Shown: positions 45,038 through 57,203 of the stretch, one piece after another | Layout of the letters: each line of letters starts with the position of its first letter | Numbering within the stretch: position 1 is the first letter of the stretch | Source of the DNA: Rossellomorea sp. BNER | GTDB lineage: Bacteria; Bacillota; Bacilli; Bacillales; Bacillaceae_B | Direction of reading: 5' to 3' | Assembly (NCBI GenBank): GCA_024213275.1 | Contig: JANAVG010000002.1 | Coordinates: forward strand, 186,001-250,000 | DNA length: 64,000 nt | Translations under genes and position numbers: made by a program | The notes under the pieces: model-generated | The model's database searches: none | Told to the model about the DNA's origin: nothing | Seen by the model: only the letters and a program-made list of their open reading frames with translations

Positions 45038-45604
45038 ATGGCTGAAGTCAACCGTTCTCAAATTGAAGAGGCAGTTCGTCTCATTTTAGAAGCAATCGGT
45101 GAAGATCCTAACCGTGAAGGTTTATTAGATACACCAAAAAGAGTCGCAAAAATGTATGAAGAAGTTTTTGCTGGCCTAAATCATGATCCTAAAGAATATT
45201 TTGAAACCATTTTTTCGGAGGATCATGAAGAAGTCGTTTTAGTAAAAGATATACCTTTTTATTCAATGTGCGAACATCATTTAGTTCCTTTCTTCGGGAA
45301 AGCACATGTAGCATATATTCCTCGTAATGGAAAAGTGACAGGGTTAAGTAAACTTGCCAGAGCGGTAGAATCTGTTGCAAGAAGACCGCAGCTTCAAGAA
45401 CGAATTACCTCTACTGTTGCGGATACAATTATGGAGAAGTTAAAACCATATGGTGTGATGGTGGTTGTCGAAGCTGAGCATATGTGTATGACGATGCGGG
45501 GAGTAAAGAAACCTGGATCTCAAACTGTAACAACAGCAGTAAGAGGGACTTTCAAAGAAGATGGTCAAGCTCGCTCTGAAATTCTTTCTTATATCAAGAA
45601 CTGA
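45038..45604 (+). CDS. folE: GTP cyclohydrolase I
   Basis: First step of folate synthesis, from GTP to dihydroneopterin triphosphate. The zinc and catalytic motifs CEHHLVPF and [11 protein letters not shown] are present. 188 residues against 190 in B. subtilis, where the gene is also called mtrA. AGGAGGAAAG precedes the ATG. Operon with mtrB. Confidence 0.96.
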   Translation: MAEVNRSQIEEAVRLILEAIGEDPNREGLLDTPKRVAKMYEEVFAGLNHDPKEYFETIFSEDHEEVVLVKDIPFYSMCEHHLVPFFGKAHVAYIPRNGKVTGLSKLARAVESVARRPQLQERITSTVADTIMEKLKPYGVMVVVEAEHMCMTMRGVKKPGSQTVTTAVRGTFKEDGQARSEILSYIKN

Positions 45605-45671
45605 AGTTCGGTTAATTTACAGTGCCAAATGTAACCTTAATTGGAGCTTGCATTAAAAAGAGGTGTCAATT

Positions 45672-45899
45672 ATGAGTCAAAGTCAATCAGATGTTGTCAT
45701 GATTAAAGCGATAGAAGATGGAGTGAATGTGATCGGATTGACAAGAGGTTCCGATACAAGATTTCATCATTCAGAGAAACTTGATAAGGGAGAAGTGATG
45801 ATTGCTCAATTTACAGAGCATACTTCTGCCATTAAAGTAAGAGGTAAAGCTAAAATCATTACCTCCTTTGGAGAGACAGAAAGTGATTATAAGAAATAA
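45672..45899 (+). CDS. mtrB: Tryptophan RNA-binding attenuation protein TRAP
   Basis: An 11-mer ring that, when loaded with tryptophan, binds NAG-repeat RNA to stop or block trp gene expression. 75 residues, the B. subtilis length, with [19 protein letters not shown] and [19 protein letters not shown] (positions about 8-50). The ATG at 45672 follows AGAGGTG; an in-frame GTG at 45663 is within that site. No trp biosynthetic gene is present in this window, so the targets are elsewhere. Confidence 0.95.
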   Translation: MSQSQSDVVMIKAIEDGVNVIGLTRGSDTRFHHSEKLDKGEVMIAQFTEHTSAIKVRGKAKIITSFGETESDYKK

Positions 45900-45905
45900 T
45901 CTTTC

Positions 45906-45959
45906 AAGGTCAGTACTTTTTCGAAGTGATTCCCTCACTTTGAAAAGGTGGCTGACCTT
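45906..45959 (+). terminator. Hairpin after mtrB
   Basis: AAGGTCAG (45906-45913) pairs with CTGACCTT (45952-45959), and TCGAAGTGA pairs with TCACTTTGA inside. No T tract follows, so termination is uncertain. Confidence 0.5.
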
Positions 45960-46042
45960 ATCTATTATATTCGAAAGTATAGAAAAAACGGGCTCATGTT
46001 TTTCTATTTAATTAGAGTTATTCGCTCAACATACAACTGTTG

Positions 46043-46051
46043 TGTTATAAT
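46043..46051 (+). promoter_or_regulatory. Putative hepS-menG-hepT promoter
   Basis: TGTTATAAT, a perfect extended -10, 55 bases before hepS. Confidence 0.5.
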
Positions 46052-46106
46052 ATTTGTTGCCGAAAGTAAACTGATATACATATATAGAAATGAGGATAAA
46101 AGGGTT

Positions 46107-46928
46107 ATGAATTTAGTCAATTGGTTCCAACAAACATCATCTATTAAACAATATCTAGAACATAAACTTACCCATTCCTATTTAAAAAAATATATTGAAA
46201 ATCCTCACATTGATGAAGATAGACTTTCATTTTTACTTTTACCCTTTTATGAGGATAAGCACAATGAACGAGATATTGTCAAAGTAATTTCAACTGTGAT
46301 GCTTATACAAATTGCTTTGGATACCCATGAGAAAGTGACAAATTCAAATACTGACCCTCTTAAAGAAAGACAGCTGACCGTTTTAGCTGGAGATTACTTT
46401 AGTGGTTTATATTATAAAATTCTAGCTGATATTGACAATGTAAAACTTATACGGTCATTAGCAGAAGGTACAAAACTTATAAATGAGCATAAAATAGCTA
46501 TTTATAAATCTGAAACGAACACACTTGAAGGAATTATGACAAGCCTTAAAAAAGTAGAATCCAGTATTATTTCAAAGTTTTATTCTTTTTACCAACAAGA
46601 ATATTGGAAGGAACTGATGGAAGAGTTTCTTTTATTAAGAAGGCTGTTAGCGGAGAAGAAGTTGTTTGAAAATGGTTCACCTTCGTCATTGTTTGAAGCC
46701 ATTAAGAAGGTTACTTTTCCAAATCTTTCTGGAGAACAATATTTAACTAAGGATCAGAGCAAATATTTAATTTCTATTTGCGAGGACTATATTTCTAATG
46801 TTAAAAAAATATTGTTGAGTATTCTTGATGATATCGTCATTCCTGTGGAATTAATAGAATCTGAAATACGATTGCTCATTCAATCGCCACATCATCTTAG
46901 AACGAAAATATATGCGGAAGAGGGTTAA
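46107..46928 (+). CDS. hepS: Heptaprenyl diphosphate synthase component 1
   Basis: Small non-catalytic subunit of heptaprenyl diphosphate synthase, which makes the menaquinone-7 side chain together with HepT. 273 all-helical residues with the segment [20 protein letters not shown]; the sequence is poorly conserved in general. The ATG at 46107 follows GAGGATAAAAGGG. The frame back to 45948 runs into the promoter and the mtrB hairpin. It is followed 2 bases later by menG. Confidence 0.85.
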   Translation: MNLVNWFQQTSSIKQYLEHKLTHSYLKKYIENPHIDEDRLSFLLLPFYEDKHNERDIVKVISTVMLIQIALDTHEKVTNSNTDPLKERQLTVLAGDYFSGLYYKILADIDNVKLIRSLAEGTKLINEHKIAIYKSETNTLEGIMTSLKKVESSIISKFYSFYQQEYWKELMEEFLLLRRLLAEKKLFENGSPSSLFEAIKKVTFPNLSGEQYLTKDQSKYLISICEDYISNVKKILLSILDDIVIPVELIESEIRLLIQSPHHLRTKIYAEEG

Positions 46929-46930
46929 CC

Positions 46931-47641
46931 ATGCAACAGTCTAAAGAAGAAAGAGTTCATAATGTATTCGAAAAAATCTATTCTAATTATGACAAAATGA
47001 ACTCCGTGATCAGCTTTCAACAACATAAACGGTGGAGAAAAGATACCATGAAGAAAATGAATGTCAAGAATGGATCGAGTGCTCTAGATGTGTGTTGTGG
47101 TACAGCTGATTGGACTCTTTCATTGGCGGATGCTGTTGGGGAGAGCGGCAAAGTATACGGGCTGGATTTTAGTCAAAATATGTTGAAAATCGGAGAAGAA
47201 AAAGTTAAGCATTCTTCTTTTCATAACCTGGAATTAATCCATGGAAATGCGATGGATCTCCCTTTTAAAGATCATACATTTGATTATGTTACAATCGGAT
47301 TCGGCTTACGCAACGTTCCTGATTATTTACACGTTTTAAAGGAAATGAATCGTGTATTAAAGCCCGGAGGAATGGCAGTTTGTTTAGAAACCTCTCAACC
47401 GACTATGTTTGGTTATCGTCAATTGTATTATTTGTATTTTCGTTTCTTTATGCCGGCGTTTGGAAAAGTATTTGCAAAAAGCTTTAATGAATATTCATGG
47501 CTTCAGGAATCCGCTCGTGACTTCCCTGGAATGAAAGATTTAGCCAAAATGTTTGAAGAGGCTGGCTTTGAAAAAGTACACTTTAAACCATATAACGGTG
47601 GAGTGGCAGCAATGCATATGGGATTCAAATCGAACAAATAA
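46931..47641 (+). CDS. menG: Demethylmenaquinone methyltransferase
   Basis: SAM-dependent last step of menaquinone synthesis (UbiE/MenG family). SAM motif [11 protein letters not shown], then GLDFSQNML and FGLRNVPD; 236 residues. Located between the two heptaprenyl diphosphate synthase subunit genes, as in B. subtilis. A GAGGGTT site precedes the ATG. Confidence 0.95.
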   Translation: MQQSKEERVHNVFEKIYSNYDKMNSVISFQQHKRWRKDTMKKMNVKNGSSALDVCCGTADWTLSLADAVGESGKVYGLDFSQNMLKIGEEKVKHSSFHNLELIHGNAMDLPFKDHTFDYVTIGFGLRNVPDYLHVLKEMNRVLKPGGMAVCLETSQPTMFGYRQLYYLYFRFFMPAFGKVFAKSFNEYSWLQESARDFPGMKDLAKMFEEAGFEKVHFKPYNGGVAAMHMGFKSNK

Positions 47642-47731
47642 GGGCATGAACTAATCCCCATTAAACTGCAGGGGGTTAATTTTAGGGTCTGCCCCTAACG
47701 CTAGAAACTATTTAAGCTAGGTGGAAATGAC

Positions 47732-48694
47732 ATGAAGTTAAAAATGATGTATTCGTTTCTTAAAACGGATATCGACCTAATTGAAAAAGAATTAGAGGCG
47801 GCTATTGAATCCCAATCCCCTCTTCTTCAAGAAGCCTCTCTACAATTGTTACATGCAGGCGGAAAGAGAATACGGCCTGTGTTTGTTTTGTTAGCGGCAA
47901 AATTTGGAGATTATGATATTCATAAGATAAAAAATGTTGCGGTAGCACTCGAATTAATTCATATGGCATCACTGGTGCATGATGATGTTATTGATGATGC
48001 AGAAATGCGAAGAGGAAAACCAACAGTCAAGTCACAGTGGGATAATCGGATAGCTATGTATACAGGAGATTATATGTTTGCCCGTGCATTGGAGTACATG
48101 ACCGTTGTTGAAAATCCTAATGCACATAAGATTTTATCTGATACAATGGTTGAGGTTTGCGTTGGTGAAATTCAACAAATTAAAGATAAATATCGTTACG
48201 ATCAGAATTTAAGGGATTACCTAAGAAAAATTAAAAGGAAAACAGCCATATTGATAGCAGCAAGTTGCCAATTAGGTGCAATGGCTTCAGGTGCAAAAGA
48301 AAATATACATAAAGCATTATATCGATTTGGTTATAACGTTGGTATGTCTTTTCAAATAACAGATGACATTTTAGATTTCACGGCCACAGCTGAAGTATTA
48401 GGAAAACCCGCAGGAAGTGATTTACTACAAGGAAATGTTACTCTCCCCGTACTTTATGGGATGAAAGATAAAGAGGTACATGATAGAGTTATAAAAGTGC
48501 ATGAAGAAACGAAAGAAGAGGCAATGAATGGAGTTATTCAAGCAATAAAAAGTTCTAATGCCATTGAACAATCCCATGAGCTTAGTAAGCGTTATTTACA
48601 GAAGGCATTATCCGACTTAGATGAATTACCGAATAGCCGCGCAAAGAAAACATTGAGAGATATCGCACTTTACATTGGAAGAAGGAAATTTTAG
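47732..48694 (+). CDS. hepT: Heptaprenyl diphosphate synthase component 2
   Basis: Catalytic trans-prenyltransferase subunit. The first Asp-rich motif [13 protein letters not shown] (Asp84, Asp85, Asp88) and the second, QITDDILDF, bind the magnesium diphosphate; HAGGKRIRP is also present. 320 residues as in B. subtilis. The ribosome-binding site is TAGGTGG. The 90 bases between menG and hepT contain only small hairpins. Confidence 0.95.
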   Translation: MKLKMMYSFLKTDIDLIEKELEAAIESQSPLLQEASLQLLHAGGKRIRPVFVLLAAKFGDYDIHKIKNVAVALELIHMASLVHDDVIDDAEMRRGKPTVKSQWDNRIAMYTGDYMFARALEYMTVVENPNAHKILSDTMVEVCVGEIQQIKDKYRYDQNLRDYLRKIKRKTAILIAASCQLGAMASGAKENIHKALYRFGYNVGMSFQITDDILDFTATAEVLGKPAGSDLLQGNVTLPVLYGMKDKEVHDRVIKVHEETKEEAMNGVIQAIKSSNAIEQSHELSKRYLQKALSDLDELPNSRAKKTLRDIALYIGRRKF

Positions 48695-48804
48695 AAAATT
48701 TCAAATGGAAACGTTGCCAAATGCATAAATCAATGTTACTATTTTCGTGGGTTGTCCAAAAAAATGACAACGATACATACATACTGAATGTAGGAGTGGG
48801 AAAG

Positions 48805-49251
48805 ATGGAAAAAACATTTCTAATGGTAAAACCAGACGGAGTACAAAGAGGGTTAATCGGTGAGATCGTTTCACGTTTTGAAAAAAAAGGCTTTCAACTT
48901 GCTGGAGCTAAATTAATGAGCATTTCTCAAGAGCTTGCTGAAGAGCATTATGGAGAACATAAAGAGCGTCCTTTCTTTGGGGAACTTGTTGACTTTATTA
49001 CATCAGGACCTGTATTTGCTATGGTATGGCAAGGAGAAGATGTAATTTCAACGGCTCGCCATATGATGGGTGCAACAAACCCTAAGGATGCCGTACCTGC
49101 TACAATTCGTGGAGATTTTGGTTTAACAGTAGGAAAGAATGTCATTCACGGATCTGATTCACCTGAAAGTGCTAAAAGAGAAATCGGCTTATTTTTTAAA
49201 GAAGAAGAGCTTGTAGAGTATTCAAAATTAATTAACGAATGGATTTATTAA
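48805..49251 (+). CDS. ndk: Nucleoside diphosphate kinase
   Basis: Balances NTP pools by phosphate transfer through a phospho-His. The active-site [12 protein letters not shown] places His115. 148 residues. The ATG at 48805 is preceded by GGAGTGGG; the open frame from 48721 is unsupported. Follows hepT as in B. subtilis. Confidence 0.96.
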   Translation: MEKTFLMVKPDGVQRGLIGEIVSRFEKKGFQLAGAKLMSISQELAEEHYGEHKERPFFGELVDFITSGPVFAMVWQGEDVISTARHMMGATNPKDAVPATIRGDFGLTVGKNVIHGSDSPESAKREIGLFFKEEELVEYSKLINEWIY

Positions 49252-49265
49252 TCTGTTACGGAGAG

Positions 49266-49291
49266 AAGGGCCAATAGTGGTCCTTTTTTTT
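49266..49291 (+). terminator. Terminator after ndk
   Basis: AAGGGCCA pairs with TGGTCCTT, with one GU pair, around ATAG, then a T run. The next 250 bases up to cheR hold no clear feature. Confidence 0.88.
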
Positions 49292-49471
49292 ATTGGAAAA
49301 GACCATGTATATGAGCTTATCTATTGTAAGAAAGCGCAATAGTCATCAAGAAGATGTTTGAGTTGTGACTCCCCGGGATTAATCGGCGAACCTGTCATTT
49401 TATCTACCCTTTTTTCCTATTTCAGGATGTTTCTACATTTTATGCATCAAAAATAATTGTGAAAGTTTTAA

Positions 49472-50320
<849 letters not shown>

Positions 50321-50432
50321 TTAATGCTTTCATAAAGAATACAGATAGATTATGATGTTATGAAAGTAGATGGAGAAGTAGCTAAGGATTCGACATTTAT
50401 TCAAAATGCGTAAACAGTCTACCATAAAAGTC

Positions 50433-50466
50433 GGGGTGATCCATTTAAATAAGGATCAGCCCTTGT
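50433..50466 (+). terminator. Terminator after cheR
   Basis: GGGgTGATCC pairs with GGATCAgCCC with one mismatch, then TTGTTTT. Confidence 0.7.
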
Positions 50467-50601
50467 TTTATAGGAGAAATGATAAAAATACATATGAAAA
50501 AAATTTATAAAATTTGAAAAAATATACTAGGAACGTTAAACATGAATATGTTATATTGGAACATAATCACGATTTAACGCGTTGAAGGGAGAAAGTTTTT
50601 T

Positions 50602-51774
50602 ATGAGGTATTTAACATCTGGAGAATCACATGGTCCACAATTAACAACAATCATTGAAGGTCTGCCAGCAGGAATGACGATTGCAGCTTCTGATATTAAC
50701 AATGATTTGGCCAGAAGACAAAAAGGATATGGTCGAGGAAGACGAATGCAAATTGAGACGGACCGCGTTCAAATTGTAGGAGGAATTCGGCATGGCTATA
50801 CACTTGGTTCACCGGTCTCTCTTGTTGTTGAAAACAAAGACTGGACCCATTGGACAAAAATTATGGGGATAGAACCTTTAGATGAAGGGGAAGAAGATTC
50901 TGTTAAGCGAAAAGTGTCTCGCCCCCGTCCAGGTCATGCTGATTTGAATGGTGGAATGAAATATGGTCACAGAGATATGAGAAACGTTCTTGAGCGTTCC
51001 TCTGCTAGGGAGACAACTGTAAGAGTGGCTGCAGGATCAGTTGCCAAAAAATTATTGAGTTTGCTCGGAATAAAGGTTGTTGGCCATGTTGTAGAAATAG
51101 GTGGAGTCAAAGCCGAGAATCTTGAGTATGAATCTATAGAAGATCTTGTTAAACGAACGGAAGATTCTCCTGTAAGATGTCTTGATGAGGTAGCAGGAGT
51201 AAAGATGATGGAAGCGATAGATGATGCCAAAAATAAGGGAGATACCATCGGTGGTGTTGTTGAAGTACTCGTCGAAGGGATGCCTGCTGGTGTTGGGAGT
51301 TATGTTCACTATGATCGTAAACTTGATGCCAATATAGCTCGAGCGATTATGAGCATAAATGCCTTTAAAGGGGTTGAGTTTGGATTAGGTTTTGAAATGG
51401 CTCGAAAACCTGGGAGTGAAGTTCATGATGAGATTGCTTGGAGTCAAGAAGCTGGTTATTACCGCAGTACTAATCGGCTTGGGGGCTTCGAAGGTGGAAT
51501 GACAACAGGTATGCCTATAGTGGTTAAAGGAGTTATGAAACCAATTCCAACCCTTTATAAACCTTTAAAGAGTGTTGATATTGAAACGAAGGAAGAATTC
51601 CAAGCTAGCATTGAACGTTCTGACAGCTGTGCCGTTCCATCTGCTAGCGTTGTCGCTGAATCCGTTGTTGCTTGGGAACTTGCTGCTGCTCTTACGGAAC
51701 AATTTTCGAGTGACCGTTTCGAGGTTCTTCAAAGATCAATAGAAGAACACCGCCAATACACAAAGGAGTTTTAA
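50602..51774 (+). CDS. aroC: Chorismate synthase
   Basis: Converts EPSP to chorismate with reduced FMN; called aroF in B. subtilis. SGESHGPQL at the N-terminus, the [19 protein letters not shown] region and [12 protein letters not shown] are diagnostic. 390 residues. A GAAGGGAG ribosome-binding site precedes it. First gene of the aromatic cluster. Confidence 0.96.
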   Translation: MRYLTSGESHGPQLTTIIEGLPAGMTIAASDINNDLARRQKGYGRGRRMQIETDRVQIVGGIRHGYTLGSPVSLVVENKDWTHWTKIMGIEPLDEGEEDSVKRKVSRPRPGHADLNGGMKYGHRDMRNVLERSSARETTVRVAAGSVAKKLLSLLGIKVVGHVVEIGGVKAENLEYESIEDLVKRTEDSPVRCLDEVAGVKMMEAIDDAKNKGDTIGGVVEVLVEGMPAGVGSYVHYDRKLDANIARAIMSINAFKGVEFGLGFEMARKPGSEVHDEIAWSQEAGYYRSTNRLGGFEGGMTTGMPIVVKGVMKPIPTLYKPLKSVDIETKEEFQASIERSDSCAVPSASVVAESVVAWELAAALTEQFSSDRFEVLQRSIEEHRQYTKEF

Positions 51775-51776
51775 TC

Positions 51777-52859
51777 ATGGAATCGTTGATGATTGAAACA
51801 CAATCCAAATCCTACCCAGTATTTATTGGGAAAGGGGCTATTGGCAGATTAGAAGAATGGTTTACGAAACACTTGCCACAGGCATCTCAACTATTAATGA
51901 TTGCTGACGAAGAAGTTTTTAGCCTTCATGGCGAAAGATTGGTTAACTCATTACCAGAGAAATTTCCCTGGTCAGTTATTAAAGTGCCCGCAGGTGAAAA
52001 AGCTAAAACCTTTCAAACGTATGAGAATTGTCTAAGTGATGCATTAGAGAAGGAATTAGATCGAGAATCTGTTGTTATTGCTTTTGGTGGTGGGGCAATA
52101 GGGGATTTAGCAGGATTTGTGGCCTCCACGTATATGAGAGGGGTAGCTTTCATTCAAATTCCAACCACGATTCTGGCTCATGATAGTGCAGTCGGAGGAA
52201 AGGTAGCGATTAACCATGAAAAAGGGAAAAACATGGTGGGGCAATTTTATCAACCAGAAGCGGTCTTTTATGATCTAAACTTTTTATCAACTCTACCTAT
52301 GAAAGAGATTCGGTCAGGGATGGCTGAAGTGATCAAACATGCTTTGATCGCGGATCCTGAACTCTTAGATGAATTAATACATGATTTAAAAAGCTTAGAA
52401 AAAATAGAAGCTAATTCTTTAGAAAGTTATTTGAAGGCCGGAATAAAAATCAAAGCGAAAATTGTTTCTCAAGATGAAAGAGAAACTGGGGTTAGAGCCT
52501 ATTTAAATTTCGGTCACACATATGGTCATGCTATTGAAAATGTTAGTGGTTATGGTAGTGTCACACATGGAGAAGCCGTTATGGTAGGTATCATTTTTGC
52601 TTTATATATAAGCAAAGAGACCTCAACGCTTCCACTAGATCTAGAGAGATTTACGAGATGGGTTATTTCATTAGGATATAATTTATCAATTATTGATAAT
52701 CTTCCATTTGAAGATTTGTATAATGCGATGAAAAGAGATAAAAAATCATCCAAAAGTAAACCTCGCTTTGTAGTATTAGAAGAAGTAGGGCAACCAAAAT
52801 TAAAAGAAGTTGATATCGAATATCTTCATAGAGCTGATCAGTTTATAAGAAATCGATAA
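51777..52859 (+). CDS. aroB: 3-dehydroquinate synthase
   Basis: Second step of the shikimate pathway, NAD- and zinc-dependent. GGGAIGDLAGFVASTYMRG, the metal ligands in MAEVIKHALI and the FGHTYGHAIE motif are intact. 360 residues. Its ribosome-binding site AAAGGAG lies within the end of aroC, 2 bases from the stop to the start. Confidence 0.95.
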   Translation: MESLMIETQSKSYPVFIGKGAIGRLEEWFTKHLPQASQLLMIADEEVFSLHGERLVNSLPEKFPWSVIKVPAGEKAKTFQTYENCLSDALEKELDRESVVIAFGGGAIGDLAGFVASTYMRGVAFIQIPTTILAHDSAVGGKVAINHEKGKNMVGQFYQPEAVFYDLNFLSTLPMKEIRSGMAEVIKHALIADPELLDELIHDLKSLEKIEANSLESYLKAGIKIKAKIVSQDERETGVRAYLNFGHTYGHAIENVSGYGSVTHGEAVMVGIIFALYISKETSTLPLDLERFTRWVISLGYNLSIIDNLPFEDLYNAMKRDKKSSKSKPRFVVLEEVGQPKLKEVDIEYLHRADQFIRNR

Positions 52860-52872
52860 GGGGGAGAGTGAA

Positions 52873-53244
52873 ATGATCAGAGGAATCAGGGGAGCGACAA
52901 CGATTCATGTGGATAATGAATCACAAATTATTGATTCTACAGAAAAACTCATTCAAACCATGATAGCTAAAAATGATATAGAAGCAGCCAATGTTGCTTC
53001 TGTTTTCATATCCGCTACTTCTGACATTCAAACTGGATTTCCAGCAAAGGCTTTAAGGAGATTCCCAGGTTGGACATATGTTCCGGTTATGTGTATGCAA
53101 GAGATGGATGTCGAAGAAAGCTTAGCAAAATGTGTGAGAGTGATGATTCATTATAATACGAACAAATCCCAAGAAAAAATTCATCATGTTTATTTAGAAG
53201 ATGCAATTAAATTAAGACCAGATCTTGTTAAACATTCTTCATAA
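52873..53244 (+). CDS. aroH: Chorismate mutase (AroH type)
   Basis: Monofunctional enzyme turning chorismate into prephenate. The B. subtilis catalytic residues are kept: Arg6 (RGIRGAT), Glu77 (CMQEMDV) and Arg89 (CVRVM). 123 residues. 13 bases after aroB. In B. subtilis the trpEDCFBA genes follow; here hisC follows after 61 bases. Confidence 0.95.
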   Translation: MIRGIRGATTIHVDNESQIIDSTEKLIQTMIAKNDIEAANVASVFISATSDIQTGFPAKALRRFPGWTYVPVMCMQEMDVEESLAKCVRVMIHYNTNKSQEKIHHVYLEDAIKLRPDLVKHSS

Positions 53245-53305
53245 TAATTATGTCTTTAGTTTATTAGTGAACTAAATAGAACATCAAAATCAAGGAGGAT
53301 TGGCA

Positions 53306-54415
53306 GTGGATTGGAAAAAGCAAATTAAAGGCCTAAAAGCCTATCAACCAGGAAGAACAATTGATGAGGTAAAAGAAATATATGGATTAGATAAAGTAGT
53401 GAAGCTTGCTTCAAACGAGAATCCTTTTGGTTACTCTCCACTCGTTGATGTATTTTTAAGAGATTCTTATTTAAATCACGCCATCTATCCTGATGGTTAT
53501 GCGAAAAATTTACGGACGAAAATCTCTTCTAAGTTAGGTGTAGATCTAAATCAAATTCTATTGGGAAACGGTTCAGATGAGATCATTCAGATGATTTCAA
53601 GAGCTCTCTTACAACCAGGGAAGAATACGGTTATGGCAACACCGACATTTCCACAATATAAACATAATGCAACTGTGGAAGGGGCAGAAGTTCGGGAGGT
53701 CGCTCTGAATAATAATGGTGAGCATCGTTTAGACGAAATGTTAAAACAAATAGATGAATCTACAACAATTGTTTGGTTGTGCAGCCCGAATAATCCAACT
53801 GGCAGCTATATTACAAAAAAAGACATTATCTCCTTTTTAGAAAATGTCCCTGAACATGTATTGGTAGTTTTAGATGAAGCCTATTACGAGTATGTTGTTG
53901 CGGATCACTACTATGATGCACTAGAACTCTTAAAAGCCTTTCCTAATTTATTGGTTACAAGAACATTTTCTAAAGCCTATGGGTTGGCTGGATTTAGAGT
54001 TGGATATGCCTTATCCAGTGAAGAGGTCATTAGTCAATTAGAGCCTTTAAGAGAGCCATTTAATAATAACTCCTTAGGTCAAGGTGCAGCTGCTGTCGCA
54101 CTTCAAGATCAAGAGTTTATTGACCAATGCAGACAAGATAATAAACGAGGTTTAGAACGCTTTTATCAATTTTGTGATGAAGAAGGATTACTCTATTACC
54201 CTTCACAAGGAAATTTTATCTTAATTGACTTTGGTGTTGATGGTGACGAAGTGTTTCAATTTCTTTTAAGCAAGGGTTATATTGTTCGTTCAGGGCAAGC
54301 TCTTGGGTTTCCAACGAGTGTAAGGGTTACAATTGGTTCGGATGATGAAAATGCGGGTGTCATTGAAGAAATGAAAAATTTTATAAAAAGAACCAAGCAG
54401 GAAGCGAGTGTATGA
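53306..54415 (+). CDS. hisC: Histidinol-phosphate/aromatic aminotransferase
   Basis: PLP enzyme that serves histidine synthesis and also transaminates prephenate-pathway keto acids in Bacillus. The PLP-Lys motif TFSKAYGLAGFRVGY, LASNENPFG and SPNNPTG are present. The GTG at 53306 is 7 bases after AAGGAGGA; a TTG at 53300 is too close. 369 residues. Coupled to tyrA by ATGA. Confidence 0.94.
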   Translation: MDWKKQIKGLKAYQPGRTIDEVKEIYGLDKVVKLASNENPFGYSPLVDVFLRDSYLNHAIYPDGYAKNLRTKISSKLGVDLNQILLGNGSDEIIQMISRALLQPGKNTVMATPTFPQYKHNATVEGAEVREVALNNNGEHRLDEMLKQIDESTTIVWLCSPNNPTGSYITKKDIISFLENVPEHVLVVLDEAYYEYVVADHYYDALELLKAFPNLLVTRTFSKAYGLAGFRVGYALSSEEVISQLEPLREPFNNNSLGQGAAAVALQDQEFIDQCRQDNKRGLERFYQFCDEEGLLYYPSQGNFILIDFGVDGDEVFQFLLSKGYIVRSGQALGFPTSVRVTIGSDDENAGVIEEMKNFIKRTKQEASV

Positions 54416-55515
54416 AAGGCAAAGTATTTATTGTCGGTTTAGGTTTGATTGGCGGCTCCCTCGGGCTCTGTATAAAAGACAAACATCCCGAGGCAACAAT
54501 AATAGGGTATGATTTAAATGTAAATGAACAACGCTTAGCTCAAACAAGGGGTATTATAGATGAAATGACCGACTCATTTCAATTGGCTGCTGAATCTGCG
54601 GATTTGATCATTCTTTCCACCCCTGTATTTCAAACAGAAAAGTTATTGAAGGAACTGAGTACTTATCAGCTTAAAAGGAATGTCATCATAACCGACACAG
54701 GAAGTACGAAAGAACAAATCATGAATACGGCTAGTATTCTCAATAATAAGGGGATATCATTTATTGGTGGACACCCAATGGCAGGTTCTCATAAAAGTGG
54801 TGTATCAGCAGCAAAGAAGATCTTATTTGAAAATGCTTTCTATCTTCTTACCCCATTTGAAGGAACTACAACTGCTGTAAAGGAAGAACTTTGTAATTGG
54901 CTACAAGGAACGTCTGCGAAATTTGTCGTAGTGAACCCGAGAGAACACGATGAGTTAACAGGTGTTGTTAGTCATTTTCCTCATGTCATTGCTGCATCAT
55001 TAGTGCATCAGGCGAAGTTTTCAAATGAAAAGAATCCGGTTTTAAGCCGTTTAGCAGCAGGTGGATTTAGGGATATTACTAGAATTGCTTCTTCTAATCC
55101 CGTGATGTGGAAAGACATAACGATTCACAACCGTGAGGTACTTTTGAATTTAATGGAACAGTGGAAAGAAGAAATGAATGTAATACAGCAAATGATTTAT
55201 TCTGGTAATGAAGAAGAAATTCAACATTATTTTCAAGAAGCAAAGTCATTTAGAGATGATCTTCCTGCGAAAGATAAAGGAGCCATTCCATCCTTTTATG
55301 ACTTATATATAGATGTACCAGATTACCCGGGTGTCATTTCAGAGGTAACAGGTTATCTTGCTGAAGAACGGATAAGTCTTACAAATATTCGAATTTTAGA
55401 AACAAGAGAAGACGTGTATGGTGTCATGGTACTAAGCTTTCAAACCGATGGGGATCGTGAAAGAGCGAGAACCTGCTTAGATCACAACACGGGTTACGAA
55501 ATGTTTTTAGCTTAA
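54412..55515 (+). CDS. tyrA: Prephenate dehydrogenase with ACT domain
   Basis: Makes 4-hydroxyphenylpyruvate for tyrosine. The NAD motif [11 protein letters not shown] (about 7-17), GGHPMAGS and a C-terminal ACT domain (about 298-366, [15 protein letters not shown]) suggest tyrosine feedback control. 367 residues. It overlaps hisC by 4 bases and is followed 13 bases later by aroA. Confidence 0.95.
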   Translation: MKGKVFIVGLGLIGGSLGLCIKDKHPEATIIGYDLNVNEQRLAQTRGIIDEMTDSFQLAAESADLIILSTPVFQTEKLLKELSTYQLKRNVIITDTGSTKEQIMNTASILNNKGISFIGGHPMAGSHKSGVSAAKKILFENAFYLLTPFEGTTTAVKEELCNWLQGTSAKFVVVNPREHDELTGVVSHFPHVIAASLVHQAKFSNEKNPVLSRLAAGGFRDITRIASSNPVMWKDITIHNREVLLNLMEQWKEEMNVIQQMIYSGNEEEIQHYFQEAKSFRDDLPAKDKGAIPSFYDLYIDVPDYPGVISEVTGYLAEERISLTNIRILETREDVYGVMVLSFQTDGDRERARTCLDHNTGYEMFLA

Positions 55516-55528
55516 GGAGGTTTGTAAT

Positions 55529-56821
55529 ATGAAAAATGATTTGAAGTTAAGTCGGCAGGTTCAGGGATTAAATGGGTCCATAACTGTTCCTGGTGATAAA
55601 TCGATTTCCCATAGAGCAGTAATGTTCGGTGCCGTGGCCAATGGGGAAACGGTTATACATAACTTTTTAAAGGGTGAAGACTGCCTAAGCACTATCCAGT
55701 GTTTTAAAGAAATGGGAGTCGAAATCGAAGAAAAGCATGGGAAGATTCATGTTTACGGGAAGGGCTGGGATCGCTTAAGGGAGCCAGTGAACATTTTAAA
55801 TGTTGGTAATTCTGGTACGACTACTAGACTGATGCTTGGAATTCTTGCTGGCCTACCTTTTCATAGCGTTATAATTGGAGATGATTCCATCGCAAAACGT
55901 CCAATGAAGCGGGTAACAGAGCCATTAAAGAAATTTGGGGCAGTAATAGATGGACGAGATGATGGTCAATATACACCAATATCAATAAGAGGAACATCCA
56001 TTGAGGCAATTGAATATGATTTACCTGTTGCTAGTGCACAAGTAAAATCAGCATTAATATTAGCTGCTCTGCAAGCAAAAGGGACATCTGTTTTAGTAGA
56101 GCCTGCACCAACAAGAAATCATACGGAATTAATGATTGAACAATTTGGTGGTGAAGTACACTCGAAAAACAATACAATCCGAATTCCTGGAAATCAACAA
56201 TTAAAAGGGACCAATGTATTTGTACCTGGTGATATTTCTTCTGCTGCCTTCTTCTTAGTAGCAGGGGCTATTGTTCCTAATAGTAAATTAGAACTTCCTT
56301 TAGTAGGGCTTAACCCAACAAGGACGGGGATCATAAATGTTTTAGAAAGAATGGGAGCAAATATTAATGTTCAAGAACAGAATGAAGGACAATCAGAGAA
56401 AACAGGAACGATTACCATTGAGTCTTCTTCATTGAAAGGGATCGAAATTAGTGGGAACATGATTCCGACATTGATTGATGAACTACCTGTAATCGCACTA
56501 CTTGCAACACAAGCGACTGGATCAACTATTATTAAAAATGCAGAAGAACTGAAAGTAAAAGAAACGAATCGAATAGATGCTATCGTAAATGAATTAAAAG
56601 AGTTAGGGGCTGAAATCGAAGCAACTGATGATGGAATGATTATACATGGAAAGACACAGCTGCACGGTGGTAAAGTGAAATCGTGGCATGATCACCGCAT
56701 TGGAATGACTTTAGCAATTGCTGCTTTAATTGCAGATGGGGATGTCTATTTAAAAGACCATGAGTGTGTAAAAATCTCCTATCCAGAGTTTTTTGCAGAT
56801 TTAAAGTCCTTACTTCAATAA
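55529..56821 (+). CDS. aroA: 3-phosphoshikimate 1-carboxyvinyltransferase (EPSP synthase)
   Basis: Sixth shikimate step; called aroE in B. subtilis. [10 protein letters not shown] near the N-terminus, [13 protein letters not shown] and the late KVKETNRI and WHDHRIGM motifs are complete. 430 residues. The AAGGAGG ribosome-binding site is strong. Last gene of the cluster, with a perfect terminator behind it. Confidence 0.96.
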   Translation: MKNDLKLSRQVQGLNGSITVPGDKSISHRAVMFGAVANGETVIHNFLKGEDCLSTIQCFKEMGVEIEEKHGKIHVYGKGWDRLREPVNILNVGNSGTTTRLMLGILAGLPFHSVIIGDDSIAKRPMKRVTEPLKKFGAVIDGRDDGQYTPISIRGTSIEAIEYDLPVASAQVKSALILAALQAKGTSVLVEPAPTRNHTELMIEQFGGEVHSKNNTIRIPGNQQLKGTNVFVPGDISSAAFFLVAGAIVPNSKLELPLVGLNPTRTGIINVLERMGANINVQEQNEGQSEKTGTITIESSSLKGIEISGNMIPTLIDELPVIALLATQATGSTIIKNAEELKVKETNRIDAIVNELKELGAEIEATDDGMIIHGKTQLHGGKVKSWHDHRIGMTLAIAALIADGDVYLKDHECVKISYPEFFADLKSLLQ

Positions 56822-56834
56822 AATAGGTTAATGT

Positions 56835-56870
56835 AAAAAGGAAGATGACCAATGTGTTATCTTCCTTTTT
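56835..56870. terminator. Terminator after aroA
   Basis: AAAAAGGAAGAT (56835-56846) pairs perfectly with ATCTTCCTTTTT (56859-56870). Confidence 0.92.
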
Positions 56871-56928
56871 AGGAAGGAAAGAAAGTCGTATAAAATTTTG
56901 GAGTTTATACAGGTAAAAAGGTTTATTC

Positions 56929-57102
56929 AGCGCAAGCAGCCAGCCCCTTTAAGCCATGAAGGAAGGGAAGTGACCCCTTCCCTCTCATGACCCGACGGCT
57001 TATGCAAAGCAGTCCACTGCAGGATTAAGGGTCAGAAAGAGGTTGCCATAGGATGTGGCGAACTTAGACTTTCTTCCTTTGTCTAAGGTGCTTGCGCATT
57101 TT
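56929..57102. repeat. F2 repeat copy between aroA and the orphan gene
   Basis: Holds GGAAGGGAAGTGACCCCTTCCC, a hairpin (given in part), GACGGCTTATGC, GGATGTGGCGAACTTAG (shared with the copy at 12018) and ends AAGGTGCTTGCGCATTTTT. A diverged member of the sub-family. Confidence 0.7.
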
Positions 57103-57203
57103 TAATACCAATAAATAGTTGTTTAATGTTCTTTCTCCACTTATTTTTTCATAGCTTGTCTTATAAGTACTAATTAAGATAAGTAATAGGGGGAGATATG
57201 ATC

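Noticed and set aside
53245..53305. TRAP-binding trp leader between aroH and hisC
   Set aside because: Only three TAG triplets occur, with irregular spacing; a TRAP site needs about eleven GAG/TAG triplets 2-3 bases apart. The TTTAGTT/AACTAAA hairpin there is short and lacks a T run.
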